Source: Cognatiyoonia koreensis | GTDB taxonomy: Bacteria > Pseudomonadota > Alphaproteobacteria > Rhodobacterales > Rhodobacteraceae | Reading direction: 5' to 3' | Length of the DNA: 64,000 nucleotides | NCBI RefSeq assembly: GCF_900109295.1 | Contig: NZ_FOIZ01000001.1 | Location: 186,001 to 250,000, forward strand | Shown: piece after piece, positions 28,002 through 35,664 of the stretch | Layout: every line of letters begins with the position of its first letter | How positions within the stretch are numbered: the stretch's first letter is position 1 | Translations under genes and position numbers: made by a program | Notes under the pieces: generated by a model | The model's database searches: none | What the model was told of the DNA's origin: nothing | The model's input: only the letters and a program-made list of their open reading frames with translations

Positions 28002-28916
28002 TTAACCAGCCAGATAGGTGCGGAACCACGCGACCATGCGTTCTTCGGCAAGTCGTGCAGCTTGCTCGTCATAGCGCGGGGTCGTGTCGTTGTGGAAACC
28101 GTGATTCACGCCGGGATAGATGTGCGCCTCGTATCGCTTGTCGCCTTGTTCCAGCGCTTTCTGGAAATCTGGCCACATGGCGTTGATCCGTTGGTCCAGC
28201 GCGGCAAGTTGGATCATCAACGGAGCTTCGATCTGGGCGACCTGTCCGCTATCGGGTGACGCACCATAGAAAGGCACACCGGCTGCCATTTCAGGATAGG
28301 CGACCGCCAGCTTGTTCACGACGCCACCGCCGTAACAAAAACCGGTCGCGCCGACCTTGCCGTTCGTACCCTCCAGCGACTGCAAGTATTCGAACCCGGC
28401 GAAGAAATCGTTCAACAGGGCTGCGCCATCAAGGCTGCGCTGCATTTCGCGACCTTCGTCATCGTTGCCCGGATATCCGCCGAGTGACGACAGGCCATCC
28501 GGCCCCATGGCGATGAAACCGGCCTTGGCAAGGCGGCGGGTGACGTCGCGGATATACGGGTTCAGGCCCCGGTTTTCGTGGACGACCAGAACGGCGGCTG
28601 GCGGATTGTCAGGGTCGATATCCGCTGGACGCACCAGATAGGCTGTGATTTCGCCAGTACCGTTCGGACTTTGATAGGTGATATCCTCACCTTGAATAGA
28701 GTCATCATCTTCGGCCACCTGCTGGGCCAGCGCGTAATTCGGGGCAAGCGTGCCCAGAATGGCAGCGGCAGTCAAACCACCGACAGCCCATTTCCCGGCA
28801 CGGTCAAGGAATTCGCGTTTCGAAATCTTGCCGTGAGCATAGTAATCATAAAGGTCCAGAAGTTCCTGGTCGAAATTAGCAGCGGTCAGGCGTTGCTTCG
28901 GCGTTTGGCCATCCAT
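28002..28916 (-). CDS. Dienelactone hydrolase family protein, probably exported
   Basis: 304 residues, alpha/beta hydrolase. The catalytic triad is visible: Cys in ATGFCYGGGVV, Asp in LAALDQRINAMW, His in PGVNHGFHND. Before the hydrolase domain there is a ~70-residue extension with SKREFLDRAGKWAVGGLTAAAILGTLAP, a hydrophobic, Tat-like segment ending near YALAQQ, so the enzyme probably acts outside the cytoplasm. True dienelactone hydrolases open dienelactone to maleylacetate, but the family is broad and the substrate is uncertain. It lies upstream of the dioxygenase-like gene on the same strand, with a 156-bp gap. Confidence 0.85.
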   Translation of the reverse strand: MDGQTPKQRLTAANFDQELLDLYDYYAHGKISKREFLDRAGKWAVGGLTAAAILGTLAPNYALAQQVAEDDDSIQGEDITYQSPNGTGEITAYLVRPADIDPDNPPAAVLVVHENRGLNPYIRDVTRRLAKAGFIAMGPDGLSSLGGYPGNDDEGREMQRSLDGAALLNDFFAGFEYLQSLEGTNGKVGATGFCYGGGVVNKLAVAYPEMAAGVPFYGASPDSGQVAQIEAPLMIQLAALDQRINAMWPDFQKALEQGDKRYEAHIYPGVNHGFHNDTTPRYDEQAARLAEERMVAWFRTYLAG

Positions 28917-29392
28917 AAGAAAAACTCCCTGTTTGAAATCATTGTGTGTTGTGCAGTCTCCCGCGTGACGGAACGCGGCATTCCCGGCGCGACCGAACGC
29001 GCTTTAGGGAAAAGCTAGACCTGATCGCGATTCTGGCAAACGGAAAACATCAGGTGCACATGCGCACCGGCGACGTGCTGCCGGCAGGAAAAATTATCTT
29101 GTTGGGATTTGCTGGCTGTGGACGCAGTCTCGAGCTAGCCAGTCTGACGATAAAGACGCCTGTTACAGGGAAAATACAGGGAAACCGGCTTGTTTCTCTG
29201 TCAGAAAGGTACGAAGTGGGTCGCCGCGCCCGAATTTTTGGCCACTTCACAGCGTGTTGTCTGCGATTTCCCTGATATCAAGTAACAGGGAAATCCGCTC
29301 GTTCGATCAGGAAAAAGACGTAACGTATCAGGGAAGCCATCGCTCAAAAAAAAAGCAACGCGTTCCTAGAATTTCACGCGGTTGAAAATCGC
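28917..29392. other. Non-coding boundary region between hydrolase gene and mobile island
   Basis: No convincing coding region. The right part holds the iterated CAGGGAA motif described separately, a run of nine A at 29347-29355, and the probable left edge of the island. No tRNA fragment or obvious attachment-site duplicate was found. Confidence 0.5.
29163..29336. repeat. Iterated CAGGGAA motif cluster with a long inverted repeat
   Basis: Direct copies of A(C/T)CAGGGAAA-like sequence begin near 29164, 29175, 29286 and 29328, with a degenerate copy (ATCAGGAAAA) near 29307, and an inverted copy TTTCCCTG at 29267-29274. The inverted copy and the copy at 29286 make a perfect 10-bp stem, GATTTCCCTG (29265-29274) and CAGGGAAATC (29286-29295), around an 11-nt loop. 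Similar CAGGGAA-rich stretches are, from memory, common beside recombinase islands in alphaproteobacteria; their role is unknown. It could be a recombination or protein-binding site. Confidence 0.5.
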
Positions 29393-30247
29393 TTAGCGGA
29401 AGCTTGGCGTGCCTAGTTCTTGGTGCCCACCGCCATCATCTTCCTCCGGTAGCTCCGCCCAAAGCAAAGTAACTGCGTGTCCATTGGATGCGACTCTTGT
29501 TTGCTCGAAGAGTTCTCCGGTTGACCTGCCAGTCCAAACATATGGGTCAGTTTCATCCATCTCAGTGAAGCCCTGGCTTCCGTTGGCCGTTGCCCGGTAG
29601 GCAATTGTAGTCTTTGGAAGATGATCATTTTTGTGCAAGGTAACAAACGGGAAGCCATTGTTCTTCAAGAAGTAGCGTATTTTTCCTTTATGCGACCAAA
29701 CGGCCGCCAAGCTTTCATAGCGCAACGATATCATTCGCCTGATGCATGCCTCCAGGCTGAGATCGAGATGATCGCGAAGGCGCTGCGCGTCACGCAGATT
29801 TGGATCGGTTTGGAGCGATGAATTCATCAGGTATTCTGGTGCTAGGAGTTCAATCGCAAATTGATTGGCCTGTGTCTCCTGCAGCCTATGCATCTGCCCT
29901 TCGCGGCTCTCACGAATATCCTGGGCCGTACATTTGAACCCGTTGCCATCTGACAGCTGGTGCCGCTACATCAAGAAGTGGCCAAGCTCATGCGCAACCG
30001 TGAAGCGCACGCGCCGATTGCCTTTTGATGAGTTGGCGAGGATGCATCCCGTGCTGCGGGCTTTATCTGTCAGCAACATACCTTCAAACCCACCGAAGTG
30101 GTCGACCCGGACATCTTCAATGTCCAATCCGCGGGCGATCTCCGTGATCGGCACTGCATGCTCTATCTTGCCCAACAGCGTGTGAATTGTCTTGGCAAGA
30201 ACAACTGGGTGGTGAATGTCTGCGAGCTCAATGCGATCCAGCTGCAC
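29393..30247 (-). pseudogene. ImmA/IrrE metallopeptidase interrupted by an in-frame amber codon
   Basis: The upstream part (29966-30247, 93 codons) reads MQLDRIELADIHHP... to VRFTVAHELGHFLM with the HExxH zinc motif. A TAG at 29966-29968 ends it. The same frame then continues with RHQLSDGNGF, QETQANQFAIELLAP (normally supplying the third zinc ligand) and a ~130-residue C-terminal domain to 29393. Related proteins run straight through this position, so a single base change (for example GAG to TAG) explains the break. The gene lies 6 bp behind the XRE regulator; XRE-ImmA pairs normally control mobile elements by regulated repressor cleavage. Probably inactive unless the amber is suppressed or is a sequencing error. 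Confidence 0.8.
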
Positions 30248-30253
30248 GGTCGG

Positions 30254-30583
30254 TCAACTGTTCTCAGGTGATGATTGCTTCATCTTCTTGATCATCTCCT
30301 CGACAATCTCGCGATCTCTGGTCTCTAGTTTGTCCAATCCGCGATGAATCCGTTCGATTTGCAGGTCGTCAGCGTCTGGTTCATTTACGTCGCCCGTCAA
30401 CACATCGATCGTCACGCCGTAATGCTCTGCGAGTTTGCGCACCAACTCAAACGATGGGTTCTTGCTGCGCCCTTTTTCGAGATCCCAGATATGCGGTTTC
30501 GAGACTCCGACCTCGTCGGCGACGTCCTGCAAAGACTCTCCGCTCTTTTGACGCAAGCTGAATAGTCGATCTCCAAGGCTCAT
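30254..30583 (-). CDS. XRE-family helix-turn-helix regulator
   Basis: 109 residues from ATG 30583, chosen because GGAGGGAAGAC sits just upstream; the frame extends 15 codons further into the operator. The N-terminal half is a Cro/C1 HTH: LFSLRQKSGESLQDVADEVGVSKPHIWDLEKGRSKNP, with the recognition helix at SKPHIWDLE. The C-terminal half is a charged helical tail. Together with the downstream ImmA/IrrE gene this is the usual repressor-protease control pair of integrative elements. Three inverted repeats in the divergent region ahead of it suggest autoregulation and control of the rightward methylase gene. Confidence 0.88.
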   Translation of the reverse strand: MSLGDRLFSLRQKSGESLQDVADEVGVSKPHIWDLEKGRSKNPSFELVRKLAEHYGVTIDVLTGDVNEPDADDLQIERIHRGLDKLETRDREIVEEMIKKMKQSSPENS

Positions 30584-30594
30584 GTCTTCCCTCC

Positions 30595-30661
30595 GTACGA
30601 TATGTCGTACGGGACAGTGCTCTTGCAATTGACGACTGTCAATGAGTTAGATATATCTAAC
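30595..30661. promoter_or_regulatory. Divergent operator region of the mobile island (three palindromes)
   Basis: Three symmetric sites in 67 bp: GTACGA-TATG-TCGTAC at 30595-30610, just upstream of the XRE ribosome binding site; TTGAC-GACT-GTCAA at 30629-30642, whose first arm could serve as a -35 box; and the perfect 16-bp palindrome GTTAGATATATCTAAC at 30646-30661. They lie between the XRE gene (left) and the ParB/methylase gene (right). Likely targets of the XRE protein, with the three sites giving graded control. Binding is inferred. Confidence 0.6.
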
Positions 30662-30706
30662 GACATAGTCGGTGGTGAATCCCGCCGCGCAGAAAGAGGA
30701 GCCGAA

Positions 30707-32005
30707 ATGGCCCAGTCAAATATTGAGCAAATCGCAGTGCAGGATTTGAAACCTTGGACCAAAAATGCGCGGACGCATTCAAGAAAGCAGATCAAACAGA
30801 TTGCAGACAGCATCGCGCAGTTTGGCTTTACCAATCCCGTTTTGATCGATGAACATCGATCCATTCTTGCGGGGCACGGAAGGGTCGCAGGTGCCAAATT
30901 GCTTGGAATGCTTAATGTGCCATGTCTTCGTTTGGACTACATGACCGAAGCGGAGAAACGGGCCTACGTTCTGGCCGATAATAAGCTGGCGTTGAATGCG
31001 GGGTGGGATGAAGACTTACTCGCAGCAGAACTTCGAGCGTTGTTGAGTAGTGATCTGGACTTTGATATCGGCGTGACCGGCTTCTCAATCCCCGAGATCG
31101 ATACCTGATGGACACCGTGGTTCCGGAGGATGACGGCAGTCCCGCGGACGACATCTTGCCTTGCGAAACCCTTGCCCGAGTGCGCGCGGGGGATATCTGG
31201 GCATTGGGTCAGCACCGACTGATCTGTGGCGACGCCCTGGACGTTCGGATTGTCGCTGACCTCATGCACGGTGAAGAAGCCGTGATGGTCTTTACTGATC
31301 CGCCCTATAACGTGCCGATTGATGGTCACGTCGGCAACTCAGGCAAGATACAGCATCGCGAGTTTGCCATGGCATCCGGTGAAATGTCAGCCCTGGAGTT
31401 CACAAGCTTCCTGGAGCGCGCATCTCGTCAAACATAGCGTAGATGGTTCAATACACTTTATCTGCATGGACTGGCGGCACATGTCCGAGATTCTGAACGC
31501 AGGGCAGGGAACCTATACTGAACTCAAGAACCTACTTGTTTGGGCAAAGGACAATGGTGGCATGGGGACCTTTTATCGGTCGCGGCACGAGCTGATCTTT
31601 GCGTTCAAGAGTGGTAGCGCTTCACACCTAAATAACTTTGAACTGGGTCAGCACGGCAGATACCGCACGAATGTCTGGGAGTATCGCGGCGTCAATACCA
31701 TGCGGGCGGGGCGCATGGAGGAGCTTGCACTGCATCCCACTGTGAAACCTGTACAGATGATCGCGGATGCCATCCGCGACGTCTCTGGACGAGGTGACAT
31801 TGTGCTGGATATTTTTGGCGGATCAGGGTCGACGCTGATCGCGGCGGACAAGACTGGTCGCCGCGCGCACATGTGTGAGCTGGATGAGACGTATTGTGAT
31901 CGTATCATCTCTCGGTGGGAGGCTTATGCCAAAGACGAGGCCGAGCAGCTCTTGTTTGGTTGGTCGCCGTTTCAAAAAAAGCAATCGTTGGAGGCGGCTG
32001 AATGA
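30707..32005 (+). pseudogene. ParB-domain/DNA methyltransferase, broken by two frameshifts
   Basis: Fragment 1 (30707-31108, SD AGAGGAG) is a ParB-like N-terminal domain: LKPWTKNARTHSRKQIKQIA, then ILAGHGRVAGAKLLG. It ends at TGA 31106-31108, overlapping an ATG in another frame. Fragment 2 (31108-31437) has the methylase opening GDIWALGQHRLICGDAL and catalytic DPPYNVP near 31297. Near 31413-31425 the homology jumps back to the first frame, continuing as HFICMDWRHM, ALHPTVKP and the SAM-binding FGGSGST to 32005. Relatives are one protein of about 430 residues (beta-class N6-adenine/N4-cytosine methylase). The first break might be TGATG coupling, but the second separates the catalytic and SAM motifs. 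Probably inactive. Confidence 0.8.
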
Positions 32006-32736
32006 AGGCACCGAAGCTTGTTGGTCCGGCAGCAAAAGCCGATACGACCTATGAAGTAGGTTACGCAAAACCACCTACAGAGACACGGTTCAAGCCAGGT
32101 CGTTCCGGCAATCTCAAAGGGCGCCCACGCGGCGCAAAAAACAAGCGGCCAGCGCTAAATGAGGAACGTCTAAAGGACATCGTTCTTGAAGAGGCCTATC
32201 GCAATATTACGGTGCGCGACGGCGATCGGAATGTGTCGATCCCAATGGCGCAAGCGGTTGTGCGCTCGATGGCCGTGAATGCCGCGAAGGGACAACATCG
32301 CGCGCAACGGCTCTTTGCCGAAATGCTGTCCAGCACCGAGCGACAGAATAAGCAACTCGCAGACGATTGGTTGAACACGGCAATGGAATACAAGGTGGAA
32401 TGGGAACGTGAATTGCACCGACGCGAAATGCTCGGAATTACAAATTTGCCGTCGCCACTCCCCCATCCCGATCAAGTCAAGATCGATATGAATACTGGGC
32501 TAGTTCACATTGAAGGGCCAGCAACAAAGGAGCAACTCGCTCAGGTTGAATTATGGCGCGGGCGGCAACAGGTCTTCAAAGAAGAACTTTGCGAGGTGGA
32601 AGAGATGCTTAAACAAGAGCGCAAACCTGCGCGCGTCGCCCAGCTGCAAGAGGAAAAGTTGCAAGTCGAGACGGTTCTCGAGATAATAGGCCAGCTACTC
32701 GGCAAAATTGACTGGAACGGACAGGGCGGAACGTAG
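32002..32736 (+). CDS. DUF5681 domain protein
   Basis: 244 residues. The N-terminus has the characteristic VGYAKPPTETRFKPGRSGN followed by LKGRPRGAKNKRP, a basic Gly/Arg-rich stretch seen in DUF5681. The rest is largely helical and charged, with a likely coiled coil near residues 180-235 (VELWRGRQQVFKEEL to the C-terminus). The ATG overlaps the methylase stop (ATGA), so it is translationally coupled and belongs to the island operon. Function unknown; DUF5681 genes recur beside ParB-methylase and recombinase genes in alphaproteobacterial islands, and a DNA-binding role is a guess from the basic N-terminus. Confidence 0.8.
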   Translation: MKAPKLVGPAAKADTTYEVGYAKPPTETRFKPGRSGNLKGRPRGAKNKRPALNEERLKDIVLEEAYRNITVRDGDRNVSIPMAQAVVRSMAVNAAKGQHRAQRLFAEMLSSTERQNKQLADDWLNTAMEYKVEWERELHRREMLGITNLPSPLPHPDQVKIDMNTGLVHIEGPATKEQLAQVELWRGRQQVFKEELCEVEEMLKQERKPARVAQLQEEKLQVETVLEIIGQLLGKIDWNGQGGT

Positions 32737-32973
32737 TCACGGTCAAAGCCAACGCTTACGTTCAGCGCGGCGAATGTCCGGTTTGAGCCCTTCGTAACGT
32801 ATTGCAGCATTTGCGTAACCTCGCAATATTCTGACAAATCGACTGGACTTCACGCGCCTGGGAAGAGGTAGTGTCCACACGCATCGATTGCATTCGCGGT
32901 GTGCGCCTGGATCGCCGGGCTCTGCTCAGTAGCAGGACCGATCTAGTTCCTGTGACAATAGCAGGAGACACAT

Positions 32974-33279
32974 ATGACCTATCAATTGCCTGATACCGAA
33001 GCAGTGCAGGTGGCAAAATCGCGATCCGCTCGCCCAAAGGTTCTGTCTAAGAAGACACAACTCATCAAGCTGTTGTCGCGAAAATCAAGAGCCGATGTTG
33101 TATCGATCAGCGAGAAGTTCGGCTGGCAACCGCACACAACACGCGCGGCCTTGTCTGGGCTGCGTAAGGCTGGCTTTGACGTTGCCAAAGAGAACACCGG
33201 CTCCGGTAGTCCAATACGGTATCGGATTGTGAGTTCCCCCAAAGCGCCAGCTGCGGCAGACGCCACCGATGGCAAGTGA
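32974..33279 (+). CDS. DUF3489 winged-helix-like protein
   Basis: 101 residues after a good SD (GCAGGAGACACAT). The central segment KTQLIKLLSRKSRADVVSISEKFGW followed by HTTRAALSGLRKAGFDVAKE reads as a winged helix-turn-helix and matches DUF3489. The C-terminal tail is Ala/Pro-rich. A 237-bp gap separates it from the DUF5681 gene, so it probably has its own promoter. It overlaps the DUF2924 start by 11 bp. Likely a small DNA-binding accessory of the recombinase module; the precise role is unknown. Confidence 0.85.
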   Translation: MTYQLPDTEAVQVAKSRSARPKVLSKKTQLIKLLSRKSRADVVSISEKFGWQPHTTRAALSGLRKAGFDVAKENTGSGSPIRYRIVSSPKAPAAADATDGK

Positions 33280-33679
33280 TACCGCCGTAAGCCGAGCAGA
33301 CCTGCTTGAGCAATGGGTGGCGGCGTTTGGACAAGCACCGCCGCCTTACCTGTCGATCCCGTTCATGAGCAAGGCGCTGGCCTATCAGGCGCAGTGCAAG
33401 CGGGCAGGAGGGATGTCTGCTCAAACCTGCAGGGCGTTGCAGCAGATCGCCTCTGGTAAATCGGTCAAGGACGTACCGATGAACCCAAACAAAGTCGGGA
33501 CCCACTACGTCCGAGAGTGGAACGGGCGGACTTATCAAGTTGCGGTGGTTAACGGTGGTTATGAGATGGATGTGCGGATATGGCCCTCGCTCTCCGCCAT
33601 CGCCAAACAAATCACAGGCACCACGTGGTCTGGCCCAAGATTTTTTGGCCTCACCAAAGTCCGGAGCACAGCCGCATGA
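33269..33679 (+). CDS. DUF2924 domain protein
   Basis: 136 residues: LLEQWVAAFGQAPPPYLSIPFM, a central helical part, then GTHYVREWNGRTYQVAVVNGGYE and IWPSLSAIAKQITGTTWSGPRFFGL. This pattern is that of DUF2924, a small family nearly always encoded directly upstream of a large serine recombinase. The C-terminal part resembles the DNA-binding segment sometimes called a recombinase accessory (RAMA-like) domain. Its TGA overlaps the recombinase ATG (ATGA at 33676), indicating coupled translation and suggesting joint function in excision or integration. Confidence 0.87.
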   Translation: MASDTAVSRADLLEQWVAAFGQAPPPYLSIPFMSKALAYQAQCKRAGGMSAQTCRALQQIASGKSVKDVPMNPNKVGTHYVREWNGRTYQVAVVNGGYEMDVRIWPSLSAIAKQITGTTWSGPRFFGLTKVRSTAA

Positions 33680-35264
33680 AGAAGACCCGCTGCGCAATCT
33701 ATACTCGCAAGAGCTCTGATGACGGACTTGAGCAGGAGTTCAACTCGCTGGATGCACAGCGGGAAGCTTGTGCCTCGTACGTGGCCAGCCAAAAGCATGA
33801 GGGTTGGGTGTTGCTGCCAACTGCCTACGATGATGGTGGCCTCTCTGGCGGGTCGCTGGAGAGGCCCGCGCTGCAACGCTTGATGCAGGACATGCGCGAC
33901 GGGCACATAGATCAGATCATCGTCTACAAGATCGACCGCCTGACCCGGTCCTTGGCGGACTTCTCGAAGATCGTTGATGTGCTGGATGCGGCAGGGGCGT
34001 CCTTCGTCTCCGTCACCCAATCGTTCAACACAGCGACGAGTATGGGGCGGCTGACCCTCAACATGCTGCTGAGCTTTGCGCAGTTCGAGCGAGAGGTCAC
34101 GGCGGAGCGGATCAGAGACAAGATCGCGGCATCGAAACGCAAGGGCCTATGGATGGGCGGGCTGGTGCCCATCGGGTACGATGCAGATGGAAGGACTCTG
34201 AGTATCAATAAGGCCGAAGCGGCGACAGTTCGGACACTCTATGATCTCTACGAGACTCATCAAACGGTCCGGGCTGTCAAAGAACATGCCGATCGCTTGA
34301 AGTTGACAACAAAGTGCAGGTCAGGCTCGGATGGAACCGTCAGAGGCGGAGGCGCATTAGCGCGCGGGCACATCCATCACATTCTCACCAACCCGCACTG
34401 ATTGATGCGGAACGGTGGGATCGCATACAGGGGATGCTCCAGGACGGTGCAGCAAAGGATCGCCGCACAAGTTCCAAGGCCCAGTTCTCACTGCTCTGCG
34501 GAAAGCTGTTTGATGAGACGGGCGACAGGCTGACGCCGTCTCACACCAAAACGAGATCAGGCAAACGCTTGCGCTATTACGTCTCGCATCGCTTGATCGT
34601 GAAAAGCGGCGAGAAGAACCTTGATGGTTGGAGGTTGCCCGCGCCGGAGCTGGAAGCCCAAGTTGCTGCTCTGATCCGAATGACCTTGGCAACCCCCGCC
34701 GCAGCACCGCGATTGATGGACGGCGCCTTGTCAGATTACATCGGTAACGCGCAGGCTTCTCTGTCGAAGTGGTTGGGCGCAGCAACCCAAGCTGATCTCC
34801 TTCGTATTGCGAAGTGGATCACGATTGAACCGGGCCAGCTCACGGTTCAGATCGATCAGAACCAACTGGCAGACATTCTGGATGCTGGTGCCGACACCTT
34901 GAATGAATGCGAACTCAAGATTAGCAGCGTGTTCCAGATCAGAAAGCGCGGTGTTGAGACCAAGCTGATCTTCGCAGATATGCCAACTGGACAAGACGAC
35001 GTCCTGATCTGCAACATTGCCAAAGCTCACAGTTGGTTCGAACAGATGAAGACGGGCAAAACGTTTGCTCAGATTGCAGATGCGGAGAAGACATCCAAGC
35101 GCCGTGTTCAGCAGATGATCGATCTCGCATTCCTAGCGCCGGACATTGTTCGGGAGGTTCTGGAGGGCAAGCAGCCAACTGGCTTCACATCCGATTGGTG
35201 CAAGCAACACCGTTTGCCTAGCGATTGGAATGACCAACGGGCGCTTCTGCAATCTCTTCAATAG
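33676..35264 (+). pseudogene. Large serine recombinase disrupted by an internal deletion
   Basis: From ATG 33676 the resolvase domain is intact: RCAIYTRKSSDDGL with the catalytic Ser, LDAQREAC, IIVYKIDRLTRSL and FAQFEREVTAERIRDK. At about 34390-34401 the recombinase domain reads HHILTNPH then stop, while another frame resumes at PALIDAERWDRIQGML and continues to 35264 with the C-terminal domain and an HTH (TFAQIADAEKTSKRRVQQMI). Relatives have roughly 20 residues between LTNP and HPALIDAE. A deletion across short CAACCC-like homology that also shifts frame fits best. The island has therefore probably lost its own integrase. Confidence 0.82.
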
Positions 35265-35526
35265 AGCTTCCAATCAAAAGGATCAGGTCGTTCGGACCGT
35301 CAATCTGAACACGCGGCGCGGTCTTTGAAAGCAATCACACCTCCCAAAGTTCACAAAGCAGCCCTGCAAACTGCTACCGCGCAATAGGCGAGCGCAGACT
35401 TTGTCTTGAAACTGGGCCTATCTGGCGGCTTGAAGGTGTCTGCGCAGTCTGAACTAATGCACAAGCGTTTGAACTTGCGACACTAAAGCAACGTAAACTT
35501 GCACCGTCTAGATCGGGTGGAATGGC

Positions 35527-35601
35527 TGGCTGGGATGGTAGGATTCGAACCTACGGTACACTGTACCAAAAACAGTTGCCTTACCACTTGGCTACATCCC
35601 A
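35527..35601 (-). tRNA. tRNA-Gln (anticodon UUG)
   Basis: Read on the minus strand: acceptor stem TGGGATG pairs with CATCCCA; the D arm contains AGCCAAGTGGTAAGGC; the anticodon stem ACTGT/ACAGT encloses the 7-nt loop TTTTGGT with TTG at positions 34-36; the T arm is GTAGGTTCGAATCCTAC; the discriminator is G and CCA is encoded. All arms fold without mismatch. It is a single gene whose 3' end points toward the mobile island. Confidence 0.97.
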
Positions 35602-35664
35602 GCAGCGAGGGGCTGAATACGACAAGGCCTTGATCGGTTCAAGCCCTGTTTTCGCAGAAAAAGA

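Larger units (their letters stand above)
29393..35264. mobile_element. Degenerate integrative island with serine recombinase
   Basis: Gene order (left to right): ImmA/IrrE (broken), XRE, ParB-methylase (broken), DUF5681, DUF3489, DUF2924, serine recombinase (broken). The left arm is divergently transcribed from a compact operator region, as in temperate elements. Base use is more AT-rich and codon choice less biased than in neighbouring housekeeping genes, consistent with transfer. The tRNA-Gln gene lies 262 bp to the right with its 3' end facing the island, but no partial tRNA duplicate was found on the left, and serine recombinases do not usually need one. Exact borders are not defined. Confidence 0.65.

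Noticed and set aside
30707..31108. ParB-like fragment as an independent partition or regulatory protein
   Set aside because: Its sequence continues in homologues directly into the methylase encoded just downstream in another frame; a broken fusion is more likely, though TGATG coupling is not excluded.
35527..35601. tRNA-Gln as the attachment site of the island
   Set aside because: No partial tRNA copy was found at the left side, a 262-bp gap lies between, and serine recombinases seldom target tRNA 3' ends.
35621..35652. Possible terminator hairpin (GGCCTTGA/TCAAGCCC) between the MscS gene and the tRNA
   Set aside because: The stem has a C-C mismatch and no T-run on the strand of either neighbouring gene.
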